A stretch of 64,000 nt of DNA from Chrysomallon squamiferum (taxonomy: Eukaryota > Mollusca > Gastropoda > Neomphalida > Peltospiridae): positions 5,539,989 through 5,603,988 of the forward strand of contig CM022668.1 in assembly GCA_012295275.1 (NCBI GenBank), written 5' to 3'. Within the stretch, counting starts at the first letter, position 1, and the number at the start of each line of letters is the position of its first letter. A model generated the notes under the pieces. That model saw only the letters and a program-made list of their open reading frames with translations, had not been told where the DNA came from and searched no databases. The position numbers were made by a program, and so were the translations under genes. This document shows, piece after piece, positions 43,117-55,790 of the stretch.

Positions 43117-44486
43117 CACAACGAAAACACAAACTATTATTGTTATAAAGTTTGCAAAATCTGATCTTCTTTTGTTTGGATTGTTTTGTTTGTGCAACCC
43201 ACATTTTATTAGCAGCTGAATTAACATAAAACAAAACACCTGTTTTCACAGGACGACTAAATTGTAAGGTGTATTTTTTCTTCTTCTTTTTTATCATTTT
43301 GAAATTTGTACTAAACGAGGCGATTAAACCAAGTTTTTCCTCTCTACCCACTGTAACATTCGATATCCAGTATTAAATTAAACAAGATGTATTTCTCATG
43401 ACGAAGTATTTTATCTGTGTCAATCACGCGATCAGCTGACTGTTGTCGTTCTGCCAGAAGATATAAATATTTGTTTATCAGTCTCAGGAGCGGACCTGAG
43501 TTATATAATAGTTTCGGTTCGCTAGTGTTTTGTAAATATGTATACACCTGTGTTTATTATTTTTTCGAAAGTAATGACATGATATATAATAGATAAAAAT
43601 CACACAGTGGTTTGACCCGAACTGAACAAACATCATTTTCTAACGTATGTTTCTATTTTACCTTTCGAAATTAAAAGATTTTTGGAAAGATAAAAAAAAA
43701 AAAAAAAAAAAAATGTACAGCGAAAACAATTACTACTACTAATATAAATACTACTCACTCCTCTACTATTACTACTACTACTACTAATACCTGTCATTAT
43801 TACCAAACGTATAATACTACTTTTTCTAATAATAGATATGTTCATTGCTTTTGTTATTTTATATTTATTATATTTATATATTTAGTTATTTTCTTTGCTG
43901 CCTACCCTCTTTTGGGCTGTACCTGAATTAATTTTATGAAACTCGTATGACTGCGCGTATTCAAAACCCGACTGAACAGGATGAAGCGTTTCGCCTCGCT
44001 AAACAGATATAATGTAAACTGATAAACTATACGCAGGTGTTCAACACTGGCGTGTCACTGGGCATACGAGACGAAATTCCAACCTCTTTTTATGTCTGAT
44101 AGTTGTATTATCTTGTCTTTTCTAAACCAGATCCAGTATCATCCAGTTCGACGTTCAGTTTCAGATAGGATTTATTTTTCCAGTGTGTGTGTGTGTGTGT
44201 GTGTGTGTTTCTGTGTGTGTGTGTGTTAAAACAGGTTCATTTTCAAATGAGCATGTTATTCGTGGTAAATGATATCTAAAAAAGACCCGATTCAAGATAG
44301 TTTATTATTCACATTTTGAAAATAAATAAGTAAATAAATAAATAAATAATTAAATAAATAAATAAATAAATAAACGAAATGATGATGGTGATGATGATGA
44401 TAATAATTAAAATAATAGTAATAAATAAATAAATAAATAAATAATAGTAATAGTATCTCTGACAGAAAATAATAGTTTTACGCATT

Positions 44487-44490
<4 letters not shown>

Positions 44491-44559
<69 letters not shown>
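44491..44559. repeat. (TC)n microsatellite
   Basis: 69 bases inside the segment found only in copy B. Confidence 0.95.
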
Positions 44560-44564
<5 letters not shown>

Positions 44565-45745
44565 ATATATATGTTAAAACAGTTTGTTTCTTGCTTTCTT
44601 TCTTTTCTTAGATGAAAAGGGTCTGTATATTTTATTATTTGTAGGCTATTGTTTGCATGGACTAAGCGAACAGTATATATTTTATTTTTATATTGTAATT
44701 TGTTAGACAGCGAGACAAATTACATTCAGAAATATCAGTATTCGTACATACTGTTAGATGTGGAAATAAATTTGATTAAATTCATATCATAATATGTTAG
44801 ATCGGGAAATTAGTTTAATACTGAGATAAAGTATGAAGAAACATGACAGTTTATGTGTACTTTTGTGTTGTTTTCCTTTAATTGTCGTGTTCTTTATTTC
44901 TGTATTTAACAAGACGAGGACATCTTCATCACCCTTGTGTTTGGAGTGTTGTCTTTATAGTACTCCTGAGTAAATCTGTCATATTAAAACACATTTTTAT
45001 TTTTCATACATCAAACAATGTAGTATGTTTCGCTTCACTAAACAAATAAAATATTATTTGAAAAAAAAATTAGTATGGAGCCGTGAAAAGCTATAAAAAA
45101 AAAAAAATAAAAGAAAGATAGACAGAGCAGAAGAAGTGATTCCTTCGTTCGTCAGTGAAACAAATCTTATCTTTATTTTCTTAGAGTGGCCATATTCAAG
45201 ATTTCTGTGTTTCATTTTTTTTTTCTTTTCTCCTCCCACCCCTAGTCGCTGTTAACTGAACAAACGTGGGTGATTTCACTTTGTAAGTTCGACCTTTTCT
45301 TTCCTCTCTGTGTGTATGTGTACGTATGGGTCTATATATATTTTTTTTTTTTCCTAGGAAACTAAAGTTCGAAAGGACAAAAAAAAAATAAAAAATAAAA
45401 CAACTGAAAGTAACATTGGCTAAAACATTAAATAGTCCTAACATGATATTCAGTTCACTTCTCTGTAAATTTATTGACAAACATGTAGATAAACAGAGTG
45501 CGAATCATAATTAAAATACTTGTGTGTGTCATAATAATTAATTTAAGGAAATCAGTTTACTTACACTCATAGAAAAAAATGGCTTTGTGACACAAACATG
45601 CACACACTGTATATATTTTAATTAGTCAATTAATAAAATATGTACTATAATATTTTGAATTAATTAGTTTAAAAACAAAGGGTGGGTGTGTGCGTGTATT
45701 AATAATAAGAAAAAGATATCTAATATATAGAGGGAAAATATATGA

Positions 45746-45794
<49 letters not shown>

Positions 45795-46189
45795 TATTAT
45801 TTTTCATTGCTATTGATTATTAATATATATCTGATAAAAAGGATAGATATACTACTTTACCTATATCCTTACTGAATCAGTTTGATACTTGTCTGTTGGA
45901 CTAACAGTCATTTACCAATTAAACATAGCTGACAAATCAAAGAAGAGAATCCCAAAACGACCACCAGAATGTCACAGACAGGAACTATAAACATTAGCAC
46001 ATGATTTTAGTGATATCAACATATGATTTGCATGATCATACTGTTCTTGTTATTATTTCTTCATTGTTGTTGTTATTACTATTACTGTTATTGTTATAAT
46101 AACTATTATTGTTCTTGTTATTATTATTATTATTATTATTATTTATTATTATTATTATTGTTGTTGTTGTTGTTGTTATTATTATTATT

Positions 46190-47200
46190 ACCGAATGACG
46201 CTTTGTATAAAAATTTCTGTTCACAGATATTAAGGATGTTCTTTGACCCTCTCTCTCATTAATACGTAGAAACCTGCAAACCAAAATAACTGATATCTCA
46301 AAAACGTGACTAGATACAACATTGGATACCTCACAAGAGATCTGTACCCACGTGTTTTAAATTCCGGTGTTACTAATCATATTTCGTCTTTTCTTGTCTG
46401 TGCACGATCGAGTTAGTTTCAGCAAGGGACTGATTCACTCTAATAACAGAGGAGGTGAACAGGGCCGGTACTGAGGCTTCAGTGTTTTAAGATGAGTCTT
46501 GTTTCGTTTTCTTTTATTTATTTATTTATTACATTTTTATTTGTTCAGTTTGATTTCCGTTTTCTAACTCTTAGAAGCAGAGAGATGTGAAGTTTGCAGT
46601 GCTAAAATTAAATGTTATAACTTCATTTTTCTAAAACAGATTACAATACAAACCAATTTCTCCCATACACAGACACACACAAATGCATTTTAACGTAAAA
46701 AGGACTGTAACAAGACCTTCGAGATATATATATATATATATATATATATTATGTTTGTATATATATACAATCATAAATAAATAAATAATGAATACAGAAG
46801 TAAGATATAGACAATCAGCAGGTTAAAACAAAGAAGACAAAAGAAAAACCCGAGATAGGAAAAACGTGACTACGTATAAAATTTAATACCTCAATGAAAA
46901 TCTTAGATTCGTGTTTTAAATGCAGGTGTTAGAGATTAGGTTTTGTCTTCTGTTTACTCTGCACGTTGAAGTCAGCTTAAACAAGGGACTGATTCACAAT
47001 AATCTAAGGTGAGGGTGACAGGGCCGGTACAGAGATTTGTAGAAATGATATTGCAAATGTTTTTCTGTGTTTGTTGCTTTATTTATTTATTTATTTATTT
47101 ATTCATTTATTATTTATTTATTTATTTAAATACAACAAAAATTATTTTTTGTGGAGCTTTTCGCTTTTGGCTCCACATTCGTTGAGAGAGACAGAGAGAG
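46190..47200 (+). repeat. M1 3' part, M2 and start of M3, isolated copy
   Basis: GACGCTTTGTATAAAA, the core at 46462 (AGGGCCGGTACTGAG), M2 (46550-47035) with a second core at 47021 (GGGCCGGTACAGAG), and the end of M3 with a short GAGAGAGACAGAG near 47184. The copy lies 15 kb from the main array. Confidence 0.75.
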
Positions 47201-47498
47201 AGATTTCCTGCATGAACTAAGTTCCTGTTTTTGTTTTTTAGAAAAGTAGAAAGAACAATGAACGACTGACTAATACTACTTGTTTTGTTTTGTAAATGGC
47301 AAAAATTCTGTAAAGATTAGAATCTAGCTCACAGTCGCGCTACATATTGCACACACATTAATAACAACAAGAGTATTTTTATTTTTTACACTGTGTGGAT
47401 AATAGTTATTTGATGTCGTCAGACAGTGGTTGGGAACAGAGCCGGATTAACAACGTAGCAGTTGTAGGAAATGTACGTATTCAGGGGCCCCGCGGATC

Positions 47499-47500
<2 letters not shown>

Positions 47501-47530
<30 letters not shown>
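47501..47530. repeat. T run, 30 bases
   Basis: Thirty uninterrupted T just before the hAT-like relic. It may be an internal A/T tract of the element. Confidence 0.95.
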
Positions 47531-47533
<3 letters not shown>

Positions 47534-47640
47534 CACTCAATGTAGTAAGATGTTCATCCACCGTCACGTCAGAGATCACAGCAAGCAATCATGTTTTACA
47601 GACTGCACGGGGGAGCGTTCGTTTTCCTAACTGCGCCGAG

Positions 47641-47775
47641 TACAAAGTGCAGAAAGAAAAACGTTTAAATGTGCTGACGTTGATGAGCGTCCAATGTGAG
47701 TTGTTGAGAAAGGTTGACACTATTTCCATTATAAAAGACTTTGCTCATATAAAATCTCGAAGGCGCGATATATAA
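47641..47775 (+). pseudogene. hAT-like transposase C-terminal relic (dimerisation region)
   Basis: The end of an open frame reads RLNVLTLMSVQCELLRKVD, then IIKDFAHIKSRRRDI and stop. This matches the C-terminal tail of hAT-family and ZMYM1/THAP-derived transposases (RLNxLALxSIxxxL....DxLIxxFAxxKxRR). The catalytic core is absent. The frame reaches back to 47395 through a run of 30 T, and the sequence before about 47641 is not recognisable as transposase. It is an isolated 3' fragment. Confidence 0.5.
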
Positions 47776-48313
47776 CTTAATATGTGTCTGAATCACACTT
47801 GTCTACTGTTCGGAAGATTCTTTTTGTTTCCACAATGCATAGGACTGATTGTTCAAACATTAAGGTGTCTGTACTATTTGATATTTAAAACAATGATATC
47901 AATAGTTTGAAGTAGTTTGAAATTGTACTATAAGGATTAAAAACATCACAATATGAACGAGTGAACTGGAAGATTATGAAAACAATCGAAGGGACAACTT
48001 ATATTACTTATACTGGCCTGTAGGATGTTTTCATATTCATGATTTTCAGACAGACTGGTTCGACAAAACATTCATTCAAGATATCGATAAGCGGTGTAAA
48101 CCTACAGAAAACAAAATAATATTAAGATAATGAAAGAAAAAGTTCTATATTTTCTCCCAAGGCTGTCTTTAACTTTACATATGATGTGTTAATGTTGGAA
48201 ACACGATATGTATTCTCAGTTTAGTGTATACACACACAAATATGTATATATATACACATACGCGCATACATACATGCACACACACTAGATGCATAACATC
48301 AACAAAAATGCAT

Positions 48314-48316
<3 letters not shown>

Positions 48317-48408
<92 letters not shown>
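48317..48408. repeat. (GA)n microsatellite
   Basis: 92 bases followed by interrupted AAACAGAGAG. No M3 flanks were recognised around it. Confidence 0.95.
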
Positions 48409-48412
<4 letters not shown>

Positions 48413-48499
48413 GAGAGAGAGAGAGAAACAGAGACTGTTTTAACCTTGGAGATGTCTGTATTGTTTGTTGACATATCAAAAACATTGTTCCGTTATCAG

Positions 48500-48533
48500 A
48501 AAAAAAAAAAAAAAAAAAAAAAATTTTTTTTTT
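48500..48533. repeat. A run joined to T run
   Basis: About 23 A followed by about 10 T, a short perfect palindrome. Confidence 0.95.
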
Positions 48534-50478
48534 ATTTCCCTCAGTTGTTACTGTCTGCGGACTATTTGTTATACAAAGCAGTGCTAATGTTTATTACTAA
48601 AAGTAATTTATTCTCTAAACTCACCATCAGCAAGTATTTATTTCAATTATAGAAGTTCCTTGCTTTTATAGATAAACGTTACGTTTCCATGAATTGGTTT
48701 ATCTATATTTACAAATGGAGGTTTCTTAATCTCTATGACTTTGTATCTCTTAGTCTATCTTTAAATCTGTATGAGTGCGTGCGAATTTCAAACTTTGCCC
48801 TAGAGTTTCGGCACCTGGTGAGAGACTTGTCTTTTTTTTAACGGTATAAGGTTTAATATATACACACACATATATATATTTCGTTTTGGAATTTGCATCA
48901 GGTATCCGAAGTAGACAGCATCCGGATTAGACACTGTTTTGTTCACAACAGATTAACAGTAGCTGGAAGGGAAACTGAAATGTGCCTGTGCAGCAGTTAA
49001 TTACAAACCAATGGAAATCGCACATCCCAGGCTTTGTAATTTCCTAGGAAATGCCCCCCACCCCGTGGAATAGCACAGTGCATAGCATCCCTGTTAATCC
49101 TATCTTCTGGCACACCACTGGTATAGACAGGTAAATCTCAGTCAGAAGGGAAACGTTTATAAACAAACAGTTTCTGACTACTACAGTAGGTTTTATCAGT
49201 GCTTTAATTAATTACTGTTTATGAAGGAAGTTGGTCAGTAAATAATTTCAAATCAGACTGTCGCTCTTTTTATTTTTCAGTTGTGTACCACAATCATGGG
49301 ACTAGAGCTTTTTCTAGCTGCAGCTAAAAAGAAAGTAACAAAAACCTGAAATTTTAAGGTTGCGGCGTGATAAAATATTTTTGCTGTAATGTAACAGACT
49401 TACTGTATTTGAAACTGTTGTTAAACAGAAACATAAATAATTTTGGGCGAAAAAACCCAACAGTTTCACCCATTTCTAATGTGGAAATATATGCTGTTCA
49501 TATCAAAACCACATATACAAGATATGTTTATAGTGAGATGCAGTTACAGACACAATCACTACTGCTATATGTTCTATATTAGGAGGGGTTTGTGATTTAC
49601 AGGGTTTGTGATTTACAGGGTTTGTGATTTCCTGCTACGCTAGTTTATACACAAATCTCGGTTAGTCCAAGATTCTCTTTTGCCGAGTGCACGGTGTGTG
49701 TGTATGTGTGTGTGTCTGTGTGTCTGTCTCTGTGTGTGTGGATGTGTGTGTGTATGAGTGTGTGTTGATGTGATGAAATAATTTAAAACAGATTATTTGT
49801 TTATTTTTTAAAGTTAACTTATTATCAGTGTTAGTGAAATCAAGGGCAAGCTAATATACATGTGTGTACGTATATATGTATGCATGTTTTTTGGGTTGCA
49901 TACATACACACACATATAATATTTCTCACTCTGAACAGAATAGAAACAAATAAATACATAAGTAACAAAAAGTAAATAATAATATCTGACACATTTATTT
50001 CTATATCTTTGTAATTCACCTGTTTACAAATATAAACACAAATTAAATACAAAAATAATTCATAATAAAAAAAATACAAATTTATTTATCTGTTTTTCGT
50101 TTATTTATATCTCATCTATAAATAAATAAACAAAGAGTTGCTAGTCTTAGTAAAAGAAAATGGATAAATAAATGAAATAACAGTTCTTATTTCCATGTCT
50201 AACAACTAGGAAATACATACATAATGTATCTACATATTATATTTCATATACAAAAAACAAAATAAAAATAAAATAAACCAAAAAGAAAAATGCATAAATA
50301 AATAAGTAAATAAATAAATAATAACAGTAACATAATAAATAAGAAATGAGATGTTTATACACATCATGCACGTGTTAGACAGAAATCAGTTCATTAGAAA
50401 TCAAAAAATTCAAATCAAGTGTGTATGACGTCATCACTGCTGTCTGACGTCATCAGAAATACAAAACGTAATCAAACA

Positions 50479-50513
<35 letters not shown>

Positions 50514-50574
50514 AAATAAAAATAGAAATACTACGTCAGTGATGATTAAATTTGTATTTGAACGATGTTGTTTT
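48534..50574. other. Region 3' of the complete BTB gene, no gene recognised
   Basis: It contains a 16-base word GGGTTTGTGATTTACA repeated nearly three times at 49587-49630, GT-rich stretches near 49690-49770 and many AAAT runs. A moderately GC-rich patch at 48890-49140 (GGAAATGCCCCCCACCCCGT) has no long frame. Confidence 0.45.
50426..50452. promoter_or_regulatory. Pair of CRE-like palindromes 3' of the BTB gene
   Basis: TGACGTCATCA occurs twice (starting at 50426 and 50445) with a 19-base offset, about 125 bases past the stop codon. This spot is probably in the 3' UTR or just beyond it. Confidence 0.25.
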
Positions 50575-52122
50575 TTACACTAAAAATAACAAAGCAGGTA
50601 TTTGTCCGTGTGTCACATCTGCATAACTAAGTTTTCTGTGATTGTGTTTAGATTTGTGTGACTCAGAAAATCTACAAACAAAAGAGTCTACAACAATTTC
50701 TGATTTACCTTGAAATCCACGCCCTGTGTCTCTTCCCTTAACAGTAACAAACAAGCTGTACTCAGTGTCTTTAGTAATCTTCACTGGACGACTGAACACG
50801 ACGTCATACACGTCAGACACGACGTGTTCATATATCTGTGTCAGTGTAGACCCCTCCAGTATTTCATCTGTTCTTGTGTCAGTGACGAAGGCGCTGACGT
50901 CGTAGTTTCGTGGTGCAAGTTGACCGTACAACTGAAATCCGCGAAGTAAAGCGTTTTTGTTCACAGAGAAAGTAATGGCGTCATCTTTTTCACCAGTATA
51001 TGTCCAGTAACCAAACCTACCAAACCTGTTTATTGTAATCTGTGTTTTCATCATTGCGGTTCTCTTGTTTGAGTTGAAAGGTGAAACATCTTCATCACTG
51101 CTCACCCAGTGTCTCAAAATCTTGTTTTCTTCTGTCTCAGTGAGTATGTGAGTGGGTGTCACGTGTTCTACAAAATACGTCTGATCGAGTAATGGATAAC
51201 GCACGTGCTTCACGACCTCTCCCAGTGCTTCGCGCATGTTTTTTTCACTCGTCTGTCTTCCTTGCTTCCTGCACGCGCTGTCAGCCCACTTCACAGCGGC
51301 TTCAAAAACATTTTTCTCGTCTGCTGTCAGTTCGTCTGATCGTACGATCTCAACCAGACATTCGTGACAAAGATCGGTGACTTCATCTGACTTCAAAACT
51401 TCGTCGCCATTTTTCAAAATGTAGTCCAGACTTTTTCTCCTTAGATCATGTTCATCAAACATGTGAGCTTGTTCCAGCACGACGCACGCATTCTGTGACG
51501 ACAACGACGACTCCAAATAGTTGACACACTGTTCTTCCAGTGTCGTGACGATGTACTTCTTCGATAGATACAGCAGATCGGTGACGTTGTCGCCTGTTAG
51601 GACGACGTCATCCGTGTAAAGATATCTGTGTAAAAGAAGTAGAGTAAGACTTTAAAATGTGAGATAACTAAGTGAGATTAATTAATTAGAAAATAATTAG
51701 ATTACTAATAAAAACTGTATTGTTATCAACGTTTCTGTTTGTATGTATGTCTCACTTCCTCACTGTGTTCGTACATGTGTTTCCATGTCTCTGTGTATAT
51801 GTGTATGTGTCAGTATGTGTGTTTGTGTGTGCGTGTGTGTATGTGTGTGTGCTTTTTTAACATACCTTAAAAACTCTGAAAAGATGTCTGCCTTCACATC
51901 AGGTATCACAATATCTGCTTTTTCGCGAAGTTCTCCAGTCAACATCTGACTGAAAACTTCGCTTCGAATGATCAGAATTAACTGATGCGCATCAACAGCC
52001 GTTTTTTGTTCCCCAACTAAAAATCTGACGTCCTTGTGAGTTTTTGTAAGAAAAACGTGCTCAAGGCATTCTTTCAGATTCTTCCCTGTCTGCCAACTTG
52101 AGGTTCCAGCTGCAGTGGCCAT
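50575..52122 (-). CDS. BTB-BACK-PHR protein, BTBD6-like, complete, two exons
   Basis: Exon 1 is 51866-52122 and exon 2 is 50575-51625. The 240-nt intron (51626-51865) has a GTATGT donor and a CACAG acceptor and splits an Arg codon. The product is 435 residues. The BTB domain is at about 17-125 (DVRFLVGEQKTAVDAH, LIIRSEVFSQMLTGEL, FLRYLYTDDVVLTGDNV). The BACK domain is at about 128-245 (VLEQAHMFDEHDLRRKSLDY, KWADSACRKQG, HVRYPLL). The PHR domain is at about 281-435 (INRFGRFGYWTYTGEKDDAI, FSVNKNALLRGFQLYG, ending HGQIPALLFLV). This order and length are normal for BTBD3/BTBD6 proteins, which are cytoplasmic Cullin-3 ligase adaptors. The start is the ATG that begins the BTB-containing frame, and the same position is used in the partial paralogue at the left edge. 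No signal peptide or membrane segment is visible. A pair of CRE-like TGACGTCA sites lies 3' of the stop. Its substrate cannot be inferred. Confidence 0.93.
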
Positions 52123-52142
52123 GTTCTCAATAGAAACAGAAG

Positions 52143-52207
<65 letters not shown>
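52143..52207. repeat. (AAT)n microsatellite 20 bp upstream of the BTB start codon
   Basis: About 21 triplets beginning 21 bases 5' of the ATG at 52122. The left BTB copy has only about seven triplets at 536-557. Confidence 0.95.
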
Positions 52208-52376
52208 CATACTAAATATAATTTACAAATATTTCCGTGTACATATGACCTGTACATGGACATATTCCAAAACCGAAAGAAACACTTTTTATATAAAAAA
52301 ATTAATCAAAATCATTTCTAAAAACCGACTAGTTTCTGTTTAACGCCTCTACTACTGAACACTGAGATCAGAGATC

Positions 52377-52417
<41 letters not shown>

Positions 52418-53165
52418 AAGATAAGGAAAGAAAGAAAAACATCGGATAGATAAAGGATAAAAAAGAAATATCTTGTGGTTATGGTAATGATTACTATCCT
52501 GATGACGAAGACACAAATAATTATTTTTATTATCAGTATTATTATAAACAGAGGTGTGTGGTCAGTCAGGTAAGAAATATTTCACTGTGGGAGAAACGAT
52601 TTTCATATCGCAATGTACTTGTGGTCATTTATAACAATTTACTTCTCAAAACGTCAGCAAAATTATCCGTCAGTGACAGATCTAAAAAGAAACACTAAAG
52701 AACAAGAAATATTAATAAAGAAAAAAATAATAATAAAGAAACAAACCAGGATGCGATATTTTTGACATAGAAAACAATTTAAAATACCTTCTAATTTAAA
52801 CTTGCTGATGGACAATTTATTAAGGCGACTATTTTCTCTCTGTCGACTCAACTGCTGTAGATCACCGCTATCACAGATCTAAGAATAAATGAATACAAAT
52901 TAAAATAAAATAAAACGAAATGAAATAAAGTAAGCAATAAATAGCAAAATATATCAGTAAGAAATAATGTCTCTACTAGGGTAGTAACAGAAATAGTAGT
53001 ACTAGTATTAAAGATATTACTACTACTACTACTACTAGTAATAAATTAAGAACACTGGAATAGTTAAAACATAAGAAAATAAAAATATCATAGACTTTCA
53101 ATATGGCCGACTTGTTTTATTTCTGCTTTGTGTACTTTTGGTTCTCAAAATCCTCCACTGATAAA

Positions 53166-53181
53166 CACGCGAGTGACGTCA
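53166..53181. promoter_or_regulatory. CRE-like site with E-box-like neighbour, upstream of the complete BTB gene
   Basis: CACGCG is followed by TGACGTCA at 53174-53181, the same as at 1613-1628. It lies about 1.05 kb 5' of the ATG at 52122 and may be in the promoter or in a 5' intron. Confidence 0.35.
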
Positions 53182-55554
53182 TATATTTTACACGTCATCA
53201 AGTGCAGTGGCGTGCAGAGGTGAGGGCCGAAGTGGCTCTGGCACCGGGCATCCAGATTTATATTTAAATCGAATAAAGTGTTTATGTTTCATCTGTGTTC
53301 ACGTATTCAAAATATCTTCCTTTCTCATACTATTCCTCAGTGCTAAGCCTTGTACTTGAATCTTTGGGAATTACAATCAAGGAGTTGGCCCCGGGCTTCA
53401 CCAGACCTCCACACGACACTGATCAAGTGTCACGTTGTTAGGTTTCAATGTCAGAATAAAATAAAGAAATCGTGCTACGAGATATATGTATACTCATCTT
53501 ACATAAATCTTCTTTAAAACTGATTACAACAATTGAATAGATTAAGTACTACTAGACTGCATTGTTTATAGGTAAGTTATAAAATCTGTATAATAATAAT
53601 AATAATAATAATAATATAAACAAGAGCAACAACAACAATAAGAACATGAAATAAATTTTACAGTGCACTAAATATACGTGTACATATACTATTTCTCTGA
53701 CGATGCTTACATGACCAGTATATCAAGTTAAGCTAACACGTGACGTTTGTTTGTAATGTAGCTCAGATAGAAATAGCGTGTCACTGCTGTATGAGAAACA
53801 CAAAGGTATACTCGGGTGTTATTTACAACGATCTGACAAATTCATTGTTAAAAAACTCTCTGCCCATAAGTGTAGAAATAAACCCTTGAAAATATGAAAT
53901 CAGTTACATTTGTCATTATTTCAAGGAAGAAAATATAGACCACCCAATTATTTCCAATAAACAGAACGAAACTAACAAACTCGTAAAGAGAAAACAATAC
54001 TATTATATAAGATAATATTTTCACATATTCTATTGGCACGTACCATACCTTTAAAAAGCCTCACGCTGTAATACTGTTTATTATATGTATATCAATAGCA
54101 GTATATCAATAATAATAATAGTAATAATAATAATAAATTAAATTAACACAATATAAAATACATTGTAGTTTCAAAACACATATTTACCTGAACAAATTTC
54201 TGATCGATAATTTCTTAGAAAGGAGTAATTTCTTTTTAACTCTACTATTGATTACAGAGATCAGGGATCTATAAACAAATAAATAAATAAATAACTAAAA
54301 TGATATAAAGTAAAACGAAGTAACCAGATACAGCAAAAACTATAAAAGATTAACTGATCTCTTCAGATAGAGGAACCAATTATCCGGCGTCCTGAAATAC
54401 CGAAAGACCAGAAAACCAGAACTTTTCCCCGACGTAACTTTCATACTTTCCGCGCGCGGGTTTTGTCCTCACCAGACTGTAACTGCTCTTTCAAGCCGCG
54501 TGCTGTTCATTAACTCGCCGCATTGTTTACGTGTCGACTCGCCACAGTTGTGTGTCGTCTATTTTCTTTATTTATTATTATTTTCTTAAATTGTAAAATG
54601 TTTATGCCTAAATATTTTCGAATTTAAATCCCTTGGCACGAGAAAACCGGAAGATCCAGAAATTCGGAACGCCTCAGGACCCAAGGAGTCCCGATAATTG
54701 GTCCGGTACCTGTATTTAGGTGATAGTATTACAACTACTCCTACTGCAACTGCTACTACTACTACTAATAGAATAATAATTATTATTATAATGACGACAC
54801 CATTATTATTTGTATTTCTTCTTAGTATTTTTTTTATCTTATTATTGTTGATGTTGGTGTTGTTATTATTAAATATTCTTCGATATTTCTCATAAACTAG
54901 TGTGTTATCTTTAAAAAAAAAAAAAATATTGTAGCTTTGACAAAATAGATTACTAATTCAATATGTCTGGTCTGATTTAAGTAAAAGTACTAATAGTACA
55001 GCATATATTAAATTGCAATAAAATACAAAATACCTTCAAATTTCAAAATGTCCGCCTGCGAACAAAAGTACGTCCTTGCTTGGTGAGTGTTTTCCTGGAA
55101 CTGACAACGTCCTGTTTGACAAGTCACTGAAATATCTTCTGGGTATCGCTGTTTACAAAGTCGTCTGCTCATAAACACGTGACTGAAATCAGATCTCACG
55201 CCACCTTTAGCGGTAAATACATACAGATATATTGTAATATACAATGTGTGCCGTGTAATGTAACGTGTGTTTCAAACCTGTTAATTATATATATTTGTCA
55301 TTACTTTTTTTTAGTGTTAAACATTTATTTCTCACACTATATTGATGAAAAACTGATCGCTAAAAAGTGTCTGTTAGGTAGGTCAGATAAAAATAGTGTG
55401 CTAATAGTACTGGGGACAAGAAAGGTTATACCGAGGATCGTGAAAAACGCAATGTAATGGTGAATCAGAAAATATGGGACACTCTTTTATTTGTACATAG
55501 TATGAGTCAAAGCGACCTAAGCACAGATGTGAAAAATATCACGTTTATTGTTTC

Positions 55555-55556
<2 letters not shown>

Positions 55557-55588
<32 letters not shown>
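55557..55588. repeat. (GT)n microsatellite
   Basis: About 16 dinucleotides in the right BTB upstream block. Confidence 0.95.
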
Positions 55589-55595
<7 letters not shown>

Positions 55596-55790
55596 AAATA
55601 AAATAATAATAATTATTATTTTATTATTTAAATAAATAAATATGTAAATAAATAAATAAAATAAAATCATACTCATCATTTATAGTAAGAAGTTTGATTT
55701 TTAATTTATTTATTTGTTTGTTTTTCTTCTTTGTCTCTTTGTTTTTAGTTTTTTTTATTTCACCACATAAAATACAGTATAATATATGCT

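Larger units (their letters stand above)
42841..46350 (+). repeat. Tandem segmental duplication, copy B
   Basis: It is the head-to-tail partner of copy A. It has an extra segment of about 770 bp (44475-45240, including a (TC)n) that copy A lacks. Copy A in turn has 18 bases near 40395 that B lacks. Unlike A, its M1 module continues through the core (46462) into M2 and M3. Confidence 0.9.
51577..55790 (-). repeat. Segmental duplication, right copy
   Basis: This is the counterpart of 1-4165 in the same orientation, about 51.5 kb away. It carries exon 1 of the complete BTB gene and its upstream region. Beyond the stretch shared with the left copy, 55465-55555 (GGGACACTCTTTTATTTGTA) also matches the orphan copy at 24200-24280. 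At least three upstream copies therefore share this segment. Confidence 0.85.
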
